From DAORHV01 sp964434575 (GTDB taxonomy: Bacteria > Patescibacteriota > Gracilibacteria > Peribacterales > Peribacteraceae), in assembly GCA_964434575.1 (NCBI GenBank), contig CAYSWB010000005.1, positions 1 through 64,000 of the forward strand: a DNA stretch of 64,000 bases, in the 5' to 3' direction. The notes beneath the pieces were generated by a model, which worked only from the letters and a program-made list of their open reading frames with translations, had not been told where the DNA came from and made no database searches. A program made the translations under genes and the position numbers. Position 1 is the stretch's first letter; every line of letters starts with the position of its first letter. This document shows, one piece after another, positions 33,691 to 43,004 of the stretch.

Positions 33691-33993
33691 ATGCCCCTGT
33701 TCCAGTCCTCGATCGTGAGGGTCTCGGTGTTCCAGAACGGAACCGAGTTGTTCGGTGACTGCATCGTCGCAGCCATCAACGACTGGCTGGTCGAATGCGC
33801 CAACGGGCGCGTTACGATCCGCGTCGAGAACCTCTCGGACAAGGCATTCACGACCTCCGCGATGGGGCACCGGCGCTTGCCACTGCTTCCCGGTGCGAGT
33901 CGTGAATTCCACCTCCAGGTCGAGTACCGCGAGTACACCGTGCTCCGGTGGAAGCAGGTGAACACCATGTCGATCCTCTTCCTGGCGGAGTAA
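33691..33993 (+). CDS. Small beta-rich protein, cassette 2, unknown
   Basis: 100 aa, no signal peptide. Beta-strand pattern MPLFQSSIVRVSVFQNG, GRVTIRVENLSDKAFTT, PLLPGASREFHLQVEYREY, VNTMSILFLAE parallels the cassette 1 protein, so the pair probably arose by duplication. The Shine-Dalgarno AAGGAGG lies 9 bases before ATG 33691, the strongest in the window. Upstream, CCGGAGAAC and GTTCTCCGG (33547-33565) form a perfect hairpin followed by TCCTTGAGAGCA. Downstream is a GC hairpin. Function unknown; the strong ribosome site suggests high expression. Confidence 0.65.
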   Translation: MPLFQSSIVRVSVFQNGTELFGDCIVAAINDWLVECANGRVTIRVENLSDKAFTTSAMGHRRLPLLPGASREFHLQVEYREYTVLRWKQVNTMSILFLAE

Positions 33994-34034
33994 TCCGCCG
34001 GACCCGTCCGGTACAACTCTCAGGGATTTCCCCT

Positions 34035-34060
34035 CCGGCCGCGCGCTTGCGTGCGGCCGG
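34035..34060 (+). terminator. GC-rich hairpin after cassette 2
   Basis: CCGGCCGC (34035-34042) pairs with GCGGCCGG (34053-34060), followed by GGTTCCACGT as in cassette 1. The CTCAGGGA upstream of the stem is also shared. No U-run is present. Confidence 0.55.
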
Positions 34061-34109
34061 GGTTCCACGTGCCCCGAAATGTTTCTCGCGCCCTGAAAAG
34101 CGAAGGAAG

Positions 34110-34139
34110 TTGACATTCGAGCTTCCACGGGCGTAGGAT
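34110..34139 (+). promoter_or_regulatory. rpsO promoter
   Basis: TTGACA (34110-34115), 18-bp spacer, TAGGAT (34134-34139). It predicts a start near 34146 and a leader of about 96 nt. Confidence 0.75.
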
Positions 34140-34145
34140 CTCGTC

Positions 34146-34241
34146 CACTGTCGCGCTTTGCCATGCGTTTTCCGCACGGCGAGGCCCGAACACGCTTTTC
34201 CCTGCGCGTGCGACAGTTTCCTCTTCCCTCCTTTTTCTCCC
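34146..34241 (+). promoter_or_regulatory. rpsO leader, possible S15 autoregulatory RNA
   Basis: CTGTCGC (34148-34154) pairs with GCGACAG (34210-34216), closing a long arm with internal GC-rich helices. A pyrimidine-rich stretch then runs to the ATG with no Shine-Dalgarno. S15 commonly represses its own translation by binding such leaders; binding here is inferred only. Confidence 0.4.
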
Positions 34242-34511
34242 ATGGCCCTCAAGCGCACCGCCAAGAAGAACCTGATCGGCAAGCACCGCACCCACGCGAA
34301 GGACACCGGCTCCCCGTCGGTCCAGATCGCCATCCTCACCAAGGAAATCGCCGAGGTCACCAAGCACCTGAAGGATCACAAGAAGGACAACTCCGCCCGC
34401 CGCGGTCTGCTGGCCAAGGTTGCCAAGCGCCGCAAGCTGCTGAACTACCTGCGCATGAACAAGCCCGAGAGCTACCAGAAGGTCATCGACAACCTGGATC
34501 TCAAGAAGTAG
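34242..34511 (+). CDS. rpsO: 30S ribosomal protein S15
   Basis: Primary 16S rRNA-binding protein of the central domain, 89 aa, standard length. Conserved stretches include HAKDTGSPSVQIAILTKEI, LKDHKKDNSARRGLLAKVAKRRKLLNYL split across the two rRNA-contacting helices, and the C-terminal YQKVIDNLDLKK. I chose ATG 34242 (MALKRTAKK); a longer frame upstream runs through the structured leader. Adjacent to pnp with one small gene between, the common rpsO-pnp neighbourhood. Confidence 0.97.
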   Translation: MALKRTAKKNLIGKHRTHAKDTGSPSVQIAILTKEIAEVTKHLKDHKKDNSARRGLLAKVAKRRKLLNYLRMNKPESYQKVIDNLDLKK

Positions 34512-34535
34512 AGGGTATTTCCTTGAACACCGAAG

Positions 34536-34569
34536 ATCGGGCTGGCATCATCGCGGCCCGATTTTTTTT
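34536..34569 (+). terminator. rpsO terminator
   Basis: ATCGGGC (34536-34542) pairs with GCCCGAT (34556-34562 region), followed by eight T residues. Standard Rho-independent terminator. Confidence 0.88.
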
Positions 34570-34574
34570 GATCC

Positions 34575-34928
34575 ATGCTTTCCCGCCAGCAGCACACCTT
34601 CATCGTCCGTTACACCCCGCCCGCAGATGACATCCTGCGCGACGAGGACCTTCAGGCGCTTGGGGAATCCGGCGAAGGCGGCTTGGTGGCTGCGCTGTTC
34701 GAGCATGGCATCCGGATGCTGCACGGCCGCTTCCGCCGCCGGTTCGCGCGCGCCCTGGGCCGCACCCTGCCGGTACCGCTGGCCGAAGACGCATTCGAAA
34801 GCGAAATCCGCGACGGTGTGCTCCACGTCCGGCTGACTTGCGATCTGGCGGCCGACGAAGTCGGGCCGGCCAACGACGGCGTGGCCGACATCGTCAGGCG
34901 GACCTGGGAACGGGTGGCCAACGCATAA
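34575..34928 (+). CDS. Hypothetical 117-residue protein
   Basis: No family recognised. 117 aa, soluble, no cysteines forming motifs except one. The N-terminal half is mixed (QQHTFIVRYTPPADDILRDE), the middle helix is basic (RFRRRFARALGRTLP), and the C-terminal half is acidic (FESEIRDGVLHVRLTCDLAADE). The frame has normal GC3 codon use for the region and fills the space between the rpsO terminator and the pnp leader, which argues for a real gene. Start ATG 34575 is only six bases after the terminator T-run, so the promoter must overlap it or transcription must read through. Confidence 0.55.
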   Translation: MLSRQQHTFIVRYTPPADDILRDEDLQALGESGEGGLVAALFEHGIRMLHGRFRRRFARALGRTLPVPLAEDAFESEIRDGVLHVRLTCDLAADEVGPANDGVADIVRRTWERVANA

Positions 34929-34965
34929 ACAAAGCAATCGCCTCGCTTCCTGACGCGCTTTTTGG

Positions 34966-34971
34966 TATGCT
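34966..34971 (+). promoter_or_regulatory. Candidate pnp -10 element
   Basis: TATGCT at 34966-34971, without a clear -35. It would give a leader of about 135 nt before pnp. Confidence 0.3.
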
Positions 34972-35080
34972 TTGACAAGCTCCTTCCGCCACCGCGACGT
35001 TTCGCCCCTCGGATTTACGTACCAGCTCCTTTCAAGAAGGGATCTGCTGTGTAAGTCCCCGGCGCAAACCGTTCAGTGAC

Positions 35081-35111
35081 GGAAGGATGCGTTTTCTTAC
35101 CCCATCCTTCC
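35081..35111 (+). promoter_or_regulatory. pnp 5' hairpin abutting the start codon
   Basis: GGAAGGAT (35081-35088) pairs perfectly with ATCCTTCC (35104-35111), one base before ATG 35113. The 5' arm contains the only purine-rich GGAAGGA near the gene. A 5' hairpin of this kind is where RNase III and PNPase control pnp expression in other bacteria. Confidence 0.5.
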
Positions 35112-35112
35112 T

Positions 35113-37341
35113 ATGTTAAAGGAATATACCCTCGAGCTGGGCTCGCAGAAGATGATTCTGCGTACCGGCCAGCTCGCGACGCAGGCCAATGCCTCCGTCA
35201 TTTGCCAAATGGGCGACACCGTCGGCCTCGGCAACTGCACCATCTCCGCCAAGGCGCGCGATGGCGTCGATTTCCTCCCGCTCCAGGTCGTGTACCAGGA
35301 GAAGTTCTACGCCGGCGGCAAGATCGCCGGTTCCCGCTTCCGCAAGCGCGAAGGCCGTCCCGGCGACGACTACGTGCTGCTGGCCCGAGTCATCGACCGC
35401 GGCCTGCGCCCGATGATCGCCAAGCACATCCGCAACGACATCCAGGTGTTCGCCACCGTCATGAGCTACGACTTCGACAACGAGCATGACGTCGTCTGCG
35501 CCAACGCCGCCAACCTGGCGGTCGCCCTGTCAGACTGTCCGAGCGACGGCCCGCTGGGCACGGTGCGCGTCGGCCTGATCGGCGGCGAGCTGGTGCTCAA
35601 CTCGTCCATGGAAGCCCGCAAGAAGGCCGACCTGGACATGTTCGTCACCGCTTCACAGGACCGCGTGGTCATGATCGAAGCCGGCGCCAACCAGGTGTCC
35701 GAGGACGACATCCTGCGCGCCATCGAGTTCGGCAAGAAGTGGGCCCAGAAGATCGCCAAGTTCTTCGCCGAGATCCAGAAGGAAGTGGGCAAGCCCAAGA
35801 TGGAGCTGCCCGCCCCGTACGTCATGCCCGACGCCGATTACAAGATGCTCAAGGACTGGGCGCTCCCCATCATCAACAAGGCCATCAAGGACCCGCTGCC
35901 CAAGCTGGTTCGCCGCAAGATCTTCAACGATCTCATGGACCAGGCCAAAGTGAAGCTGGAGGAGAAGCACGGCAAGGCCGGCGAGAACGAAGAGCTCCTG
36001 GCGCTCTACAAGAACGCCAAGGACGGTATGGACAAGATCATCAAGGGCGAAGTGCGCCGCCTCATCCTGGAGGAAGGCATCCGCATGAGCAGCCGCAAGA
36101 TCGACCAGATCCGCCCGATCGAATGCATCGTCGACATCCTGCCCAAGCGCGTGCACGGCTCCGGATTGTTCCAGCGCGGCGAGACCCAGGGTCTCACCAC
36201 TTGCACGCTCGGATCGCCCGGCGACCGCCAGCTCATCGAGGGCATGGAAGGCGAGCGCGAACTGCGGTACATGCACCACTACAACTTCCCGCCGTTCTCC
36301 GTCGGCGAGACGAGCAACCGTCTCTTCGTCGGCAACCGCGAGATCGGTCACGGCAACCTGGCACAGCGCGCGCTGGAGCCCGTGCTGCCGGATGCCGAGA
36401 AGTTCCCGTACACCATCCGCACCGTCACCGAGATCCTGGAGTCCAACGGCTCGTCGTCCATGGCGGCGACCTGCGGCTCCACGCTGGCCCTCATGGCCGC
36501 GGGCGTCCCGCTCACCGCTCCGGTGTCGGGTATCGCTTTGGGTCTGATGTCCGATGAAGAGAAGGGCAAGTACGTCGTGCTGTCCGACCTCCAGGACGAG
36601 GAGGACTTCGGCGGCGACATGGACTTCAAGCTGGCCGGTACCGCCAAGGGCATCACCGCCATCCAGATGGATATCAAGATCAAGGGTCTGCCGGATTCCG
36701 TGTTCAAGGAGGCCATCGAGCGCTCCAAGACCGGCCGCGCCCAGATCCTCGAGTCCATGCTGAAGGCCATCAAGGAGCCGCGCGCCGATTTGAGCCCGTA
36801 CGCCCCGCGCATCGAGACCATCACCATCAACCCGGACGACATCCGCCTGGTCATCGGCAAGGGCGGCGAGGTCATCCAGAAGATCACCAAGGAACTCAAC
36901 GTCGAGATCGACATCGAGGACAGCGGTTTGGTCTTCGTCACCGCCCTTAACGGCGAGTCGATGCAGAAGGCCAAGGAATGGATCCAGGGCATCGTGGAGA
37001 AGCCGGAAGTCGGCAAGGTCTACGACGCCAAGATCGTCCGCATCATCGACGGCGTCGGCGCCATCGCCGAATTCGCCCGTGGCAAGGACGGCATGATCCA
37101 CATCTCGGAAATGGCGTGGACCCGCACCGAGAAAGTCGAGGACGTCGTGAAGGTCGGCGATCTCGTGAAGGTGAAGTGCGTCGAGTACGATGCCGCCGAA
37201 GGCAAGACGCGCCTGTCGCTCAAGCAGATGACCGCACCGCCGGCCGGATACGTTCCGCCGCCGCCGCGCACTGGAGGTTTCTCCCGCGGAGGATCGCGCG
37301 GAGGTCCGCCGCGCGGAGGAGGTGGAGGATTCCGCCGCTAA
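35113..37341 (+). CDS. pnp: Polyribonucleotide nucleotidyltransferase (PNPase)
   Basis: 3'-5' phosphorolytic exoribonuclease of the RNA degradosome, 742 aa, homotrimeric in known members. Domains: RNase PH-like 1 (~5-215, LPLQVVYQEKFYAGGKIAGS), helical linker (~220-315), RNase PH-like 2 (~320-545, with GSGLFQRGETQ and the catalytic-site DMDFKLAGTAKGITA), KH (~555-615, DDIRLVIGKGGEVIQKI), S1 (~620-695, IIDGVGAIAEFARGKDGMIHIS). The C-terminus is an Arg/Gly-rich tail (SRGGSRGGPPRGGGGGF) likely to bind RNA. A terminator follows. Confidence 0.98.
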   Translation: MLKEYTLELGSQKMILRTGQLATQANASVICQMGDTVGLGNCTISAKARDGVDFLPLQVVYQEKFYAGGKIAGSRFRKREGRPGDDYVLLARVIDRGLRPMIAKHIRNDIQVFATVMSYDFDNEHDVVCANAANLAVALSDCPSDGPLGTVRVGLIGGELVLNSSMEARKKADLDMFVTASQDRVVMIEAGANQVSEDDILRAIEFGKKWAQKIAKFFAEIQKEVGKPKMELPAPYVMPDADYKMLKDWALPIINKAIKDPLPKLVRRKIFNDLMDQAKVKLEEKHGKAGENEELLALYKNAKDGMDKIIKGEVRRLILEEGIRMSSRKIDQIRPIECIVDILPKRVHGSGLFQRGETQGLTTCTLGSPGDRQLIEGMEGERELRYMHHYNFPPFSVGETSNRLFVGNREIGHGNLAQRALEPVLPDAEKFPYTIRTVTEILESNGSSSMAATCGSTLALMAAGVPLTAPVSGIALGLMSDEEKGKYVVLSDLQDEEDFGGDMDFKLAGTAKGITAIQMDIKIKGLPDSVFKEAIERSKTGRAQILESMLKAIKEPRADLSPYAPRIETITINPDDIRLVIGKGGEVIQKITKELNVEIDIEDSGLVFVTALNGESMQKAKEWIQGIVEKPEVGKVYDAKIVRIIDGVGAIAEFARGKDGMIHISEMAWTRTEKVEDVVKVGDLVKVKCVEYDAAEGKTRLSLKQMTAPPAGYVPPPPRTGGFSRGGSRGGPPRGGGGGFRR

Positions 37342-37356
37342 GAAGCGCTCAAGACG

Positions 37357-37387
37357 ACGGCGATCGGACATTCCGGTCGCCGTTTTT
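37357..37387 (+). terminator. pnp terminator
   Basis: ACGGCGA (37357-37363) pairs with TCGCCGT (37377-37383), followed by T residues. Intrinsic terminator about 15 bases after the stop codon. Confidence 0.85.
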
Positions 37388-37634
37388 GTTTTGTGTTACT
37401 TCCCTCCGTGTCCATCCTCCGAAGAAGTACGGAAACCTGTGACGAAGGTTCTCATGCCTCCAAAGGGTGGCGCTCAATGCCGCGGGGGTCGGCGGTCTGG
37501 CCGCTGGAGCGATAACGCGAAGCGGCCGTGGGCGATCATTGCGCACGCGCTTTTTGGTTCCTTTTTGTCGCTCGGACAAAAAGGGACTGAAAAACGCAAA
37601 AAAATATCTGCAAATCTCTGGACCCGAACAAGAA
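37388..37634. other. Intergenic region with a 10-bp hairpin, no convincing gene
   Basis: About 250 bp between the pnp terminator and the FmdB gene. CCTTTTTGTC (37560-37569) and GACAAAAAGG (37575-37584) form a perfect stem around GCTCG, usable as a terminator for the convergent minus-strand gene. The rest is GC-rich. Short frames on both strands have no recognisable product, and I could not assign an RNA family. Confidence 0.4.
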
Positions 37635-37913
37635 TTACTTCTTGTCGCTTTTGCTCGCAGCCGGAGCCGCCGGCGGGGGAGTCGCGGCGGGCTTGGTTTC
37701 CGCGGGCTTTGCTGGCGACGGGGCCGCCGAAGACGGCCGGCTGTCGTTCTTGTAAAAGCCCGTTCCTTTAAAGTGCACCATCGGCGGCTTGATCAACTTC
37801 CGCACGCGCTTCGAGTTGCACTTGATGCACGGCGGACGGTCTTTGGAGCCCATGGGCGCCTGCATCTCGAACTGGGTCTTGCACTGTTCGCACTCGAAAT
37901 GAAAGGTCGGCAT
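37635..37913 (-). CDS. FmdB-type zinc-ribbon protein
   Basis: 92 aa. N-terminal zinc ribbon with FECEQCKTQFE and PCIKCNSKRVRKL (two CxxC pairs), then FKGTGFYKNDSRPSS, the signature end of the FmdB/CxxC_CxxC_SSSS family. The last ~35 residues are a low-complexity Pro/Ala/Lys tail. Putative regulator; the role is not established in bacteria outside early work on formamidase genes. ATG 37913 follows TAGAAT (37925-37920) by 6 bases, a leaderless arrangement. Confidence 0.9.
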   Translation of the reverse strand: MPTFHFECEQCKTQFEMQAPMGSKDRPPCIKCNSKRVRKLIKPPMVHFKGTGFYKNDSRPSSAAPSPAKPAETKPAATPPPAAPAASKSDKK

Positions 37914-37933
37914 GCGCGCATTCTAGCGCAAAC

Positions 37934-38185
37934 CTAGGATTTGAGCGGATTTTTTCCCAGCACGATGGCCTTAAGGCCCATCCATGTCAGTCCCAGCATC
38001 GCCACGCCGCCGAGCACCGGCCACAGGCCGTTGGCGGTGTTGCCGATGGCGTTGCCGACCATGTTCACGCGCGAGGCCGACGCATTCATCAATTCCGGTG
38101 TGCCCGAGGCGGCGTTCGGAAGAGGAAGTGCCTCCGTCGCCGTGACGGGGACTGGCGCGACGGAAGGGACGTTCGGAATCGGCAT
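37934..38185 (-). CDS. Small single-helix membrane protein, unknown
   Basis: 83 aa. The N-terminal half is Pro/Val/Ala-rich (MPIPNVPSVAPVPVTATEAL), the middle contains SASRVNMVGNAIGNTANG, and one membrane helix (GLWPVLGGVAMLGLTWMGLKAIVL) ends in a Lys-rich tail. ATG 38185 has TATACT 8 bases upstream (38199-38194), so a leaderless message is likely. The ASRVNMVGNAIGN stretch resembles ITRLNVIGAAGNV and AVKLKPLATVANV of the neighbouring small proteins, hinting at a related set. Confidence 0.65.
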   Translation of the reverse strand: MPIPNVPSVAPVPVTATEALPLPNAASGTPELMNASASRVNMVGNAIGNTANGLWPVLGGVAMLGLTWMGLKAIVLGKNPLKS

Positions 38186-38245
38186 ATCGAATAAGTATAC
38201 CATTCTTTACGCCTTTCTCTGAGTGCGTTTTCGCTGAAAATCGGG

Positions 38246-38277
38246 TGTCCAATCCGGGGTCAGGGTCTCCTTGGACA
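38246..38277. repeat. Inverted repeat TGTCCAA/TTGGACA
   Basis: TGTCCAA (38246-38252) and TTGGACA (38271-38277) flank 18 bp in the gap between two minus-strand genes. Could be an operator or a hairpin. No T-run. Confidence 0.35.
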
Positions 38278-38380
38278 TCACAACATCTTATCACAGATGG
38301 GCTTTTTCACCAAATCGATTGTATCTGCGTTCCATGGCATGGCGCTGTAAAATTCATCTCTTGACGCCCCAGGCGGCTTT

Positions 38381-38599
38381 TCAGCCCTTTCCGAAAATCT
38401 TGCGCATCGCGAACCGCGCTCCGCCGATGATCAAAATCGCCGCTCCTCCGTACAGCAGGACGTTGCCCCAGTTCACGCCCGCCACCGCCGACGACACGGA
38501 GTCGGGGAGCAGGTCCAAGCCCGCCTCGAGTCCTTCGCCCGGGGTGTTCAGGCGCAGCAAACGCCGTTCGCCGATGGAGGCGGAATCGAAGTGCATCAT
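38381..38599 (-). CDS. Small single-helix membrane protein, unknown
   Basis: 72 aa. The N-terminal soluble part has GERRLLRLNTPGEG, resembling GEHRLLRRSLDGW of the protein at 39058. One membrane helix near the C-terminus (VLLYGGAAILIIGGARFAM) is followed by the basic end RKIFGKG. The two adjacent ATGs (38599, 38596) are equivalent. It starts 3 bases after the stop of the 38603 gene and is the last gene of a three-gene operon. No family recognised. Confidence 0.65.
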   Translation of the reverse strand: MMHFDSASIGERRLLRLNTPGEGLEAGLDLLPDSVSSAVAGVNWGNVLLYGGAAILIIGGARFAMRKIFGKG

Positions 38600-38602
38600 G
38601 GT

Positions 38603-39058
38603 TTAGTTGCGCAGGACGTCGGCGCTCTGACTGCGGACACGGTTGGAGATGCCGTTGGCGCGGTGGTCGAATCCCAGGAATCCTTCCGGCACGTCCATGA
38701 ACAAACTGCCCGGGATGCGAAGCACGTTGGCCACGGTCGCCAGCGGCTTCAGCTTCACCGCGTCGCCGATCAGCGCCTTCACGTCCCGGCGCGTTCGGGG
38801 CATCACGCCGCCACCCGGCGCTTCCAGGTCTTTGTCCACGGCGCCGGCGATGAGGTAATCGCCGAGCTCGAAGAACGCGCTGCCGACCGCCAGCACGCTG
38901 CCGGCCGCCGCCTTGGGGTAGTTGCCCGCTTCCACCGGTCCCTTGATGTGCGTGTCGGCCACGTCGTTGCGCCACGTGTTGAAGTTCGAGCCCACGTTCT
39001 TGAACAAGTGGAGGGGCCGCGCTTCGCGGAACGCCGGTGCGGACGGGAGGAAAAGCAT
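38603..39058 (-). CDS. Small unknown protein, middle gene of operon
   Basis: 151 aa, no family recognised. It has an amphipathic or weakly hydrophobic segment (AAAGSVLAVGSAFFELGDYLIAGAV) and a C-terminal region LATVANVLRIPGSLFMDVPEG with HRANGISNRVRS, similar to GAAGNVLHAPISLVRDVGDGVANRI in the upstream gene. ATG 39058 overlaps the upstream stop as TGATG, so translation is coupled. Peripheral membrane location is plausible. Confidence 0.6.
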   Translation of the reverse strand: MLFLPSAPAFREARPLHLFKNVGSNFNTWRNDVADTHIKGPVEAGNYPKAAAGSVLAVGSAFFELGDYLIAGAVDKDLEAPGGGVMPRTRRDVKALIGDAVKLKPLATVANVLRIPGSLFMDVPEGFLGFDHRANGISNRVRSQSADVLRN

Positions 39059-39333
39059 CAGATGCGTTTGGGGGTGGGTTCGATGCGGTTCGCGACGCCA
39101 TCGCCCACGTCGCGGACGAGGCTGATGGGCGCGTGCAGCACGTTGCCGGCGGCGCCGATCACATTCAGCCGGGTGATGTTGCGCAGCAATCCGCCCAGGT
39201 CGCCGCGGGTATGGGCCAGCACGCCGGAGCGCCGCATATCGCGGCCTTCGCGCGGCGCGCCGTTCCAGCCGTCGAGACTGCGGCGCAGGAGGCGATGTTC
39301 GCCGTATGCCGGTGCGGAAAAGCTGATACGCAT
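39058..39333 (-). CDS. Small unknown protein, first gene of operon
   Basis: 91 aa. Contains GEHRLLRRSLDGW, RGDLGGLLRNITRLNVIGAAGN and APISLVRDVGDGVANRI, shared in degenerate form with the next two genes. TAGAAT lies on the minus strand just upstream (gap 13 bases to ATG 39333); an in-frame ATG at 39348 would overlap that box, so 39333 is preferred. Diverges from valS. Function unknown. Confidence 0.6.
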   Translation of the reverse strand: MRISFSAPAYGEHRLLRRSLDGWNGAPREGRDMRRSGVLAHTRGDLGGLLRNITRLNVIGAAGNVLHAPISLVRDVGDGVANRIEPTPKRI

Positions 39334-39500
39334 GGGTACGAGGGACATTCTACTCCGGTGATGACGCGCAACGAGGAAAATCCTTACTTTTTTCGCACAT
39401 CATGCACCGCCCGATTTCCGCTATGGTCCATGGTCCGCGCATGCTTGGCGGGCTTCGGATTCCCTTCGTCTTTTTCCTCCCTCTTCGGTACACTTCCGCC

Positions 39501-42167
<2,667 letters not shown>

Positions 42168-42283
42168 AGCGTTTCCGTGCTTGCCGGCGGATGAGAAAAT
42201 CATTCTTTGACGGAAAGAAAACAGGACCACCCGCGTCAGCTAGTGGCAGTGAGTCCTTTTCTTTTCCTTTACCCCACCCTTGT

Positions 42284-42949
42284 ATGAAGAGATTTCTTTC
42301 CCTCTCCCTGGTCGGCGTCAGCTTGTTGAGCGCCGCCGCCGCGTCGGCCGAACAGTTCCCGTTCCGCGACAAGCCGTTCCCGGACGTCGCCGTGAACCAC
42401 GCAAACTACGTCGCCATCGAGTATCTCCGCGAACATAACATCATCCGCGGCTACGTGGACGGCACCTTCAAGACCGACCGCCGCCTTAGCCGCGCCGAGT
42501 ACACCGTGCTGCTGACCAATCCGTTCTTCCTGGACGGCGTGGCCGCCGGAACGTGCATTCCCCAGAACGTGCCCGAAGAGGAGAATGCCAAGATCTTCTA
42601 CACCGACGTGCATGCCGACGACTGGTTCGCTGACGCCGTGTGCGTCGCCACCACCAAAAAGCTCGTCAACGGTTACCCGGACGGCCGCTACCAGCCGCAC
42701 GAGTACGTGACTTTCGTGGAAGCCGCCAAGATCGCCGCCAACGTCTTCTCGTTCGACATCAAGCAGGACGAGATGGCCGCGGATTGGTACGTTCCGTACG
42801 TGCAGCGTCTGGATGACCTGAACGCCATCCCGCCGACCATCAGCCGCTTCGACCAGGTGATCACCCGCGGCGAGGCCGCCGAGATGATCTTCCGTCTGAA
42901 GACCAACGATACCACCCGCGCTTCGGCTTCGTTCAGCAGCCTGAAATAG
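42284..42949 (+). CDS. SLH-domain surface protein
   Basis: 221 aa. Signal peptide ~1-22 (FLSLSLVGVSLLSAAAASA). Three S-layer-homology-like modules: FPDVAVNHANYVAIEYLREHNI with YVDGTFKTDRRLSRAEY; YTDVHADDWFADAVCVATTKKL with YPDGRYQPHEYVTFVEAAK; and a third weaker WYVPYVQRLDDLNAI with FDQVITRGEAAEMIF. SLH modules bind pyruvylated cell-wall polymers in known systems. The protein consists of almost nothing else, so it may be an anchor or spacer. It follows valS by 116 bp. Confidence 0.9.
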   Translation: MKRFLSLSLVGVSLLSAAAASAEQFPFRDKPFPDVAVNHANYVAIEYLREHNIIRGYVDGTFKTDRRLSRAEYTVLLTNPFFLDGVAAGTCIPQNVPEEENAKIFYTDVHADDWFADAVCVATTKKLVNGYPDGRYQPHEYVTFVEAAKIAANVFSFDIKQDEMAADWYVPYVQRLDDLNAIPPTISRFDQVITRGEAAEMIFRLKTNDTTRASASFSSLK

Positions 42950-42970
42950 CAGTTCCCGCCAAGGAGACCC

Positions 42971-43004
42971 AAGCGGCCGGTCGGCAAGCGCCACCGGCCG
43001 CTTT
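42971..43004. terminator. Bidirectional terminator between the SLH gene and dinB
   Basis: AAGCGGCCGGT (42971-42981) and ACCGGCCGCTT (42993-43003) form an 11-bp stem with A-run and T-run on the two sides. Serves the convergent SLH gene and dinB; the dinB stop codon begins at its edge. Confidence 0.85.

Noticed and set aside
37388..37634. Structured RNA between pnp and the FmdB gene
   Set aside because: Only one short hairpin stands out, with no promoter; evidence too weak to call an RNA gene.
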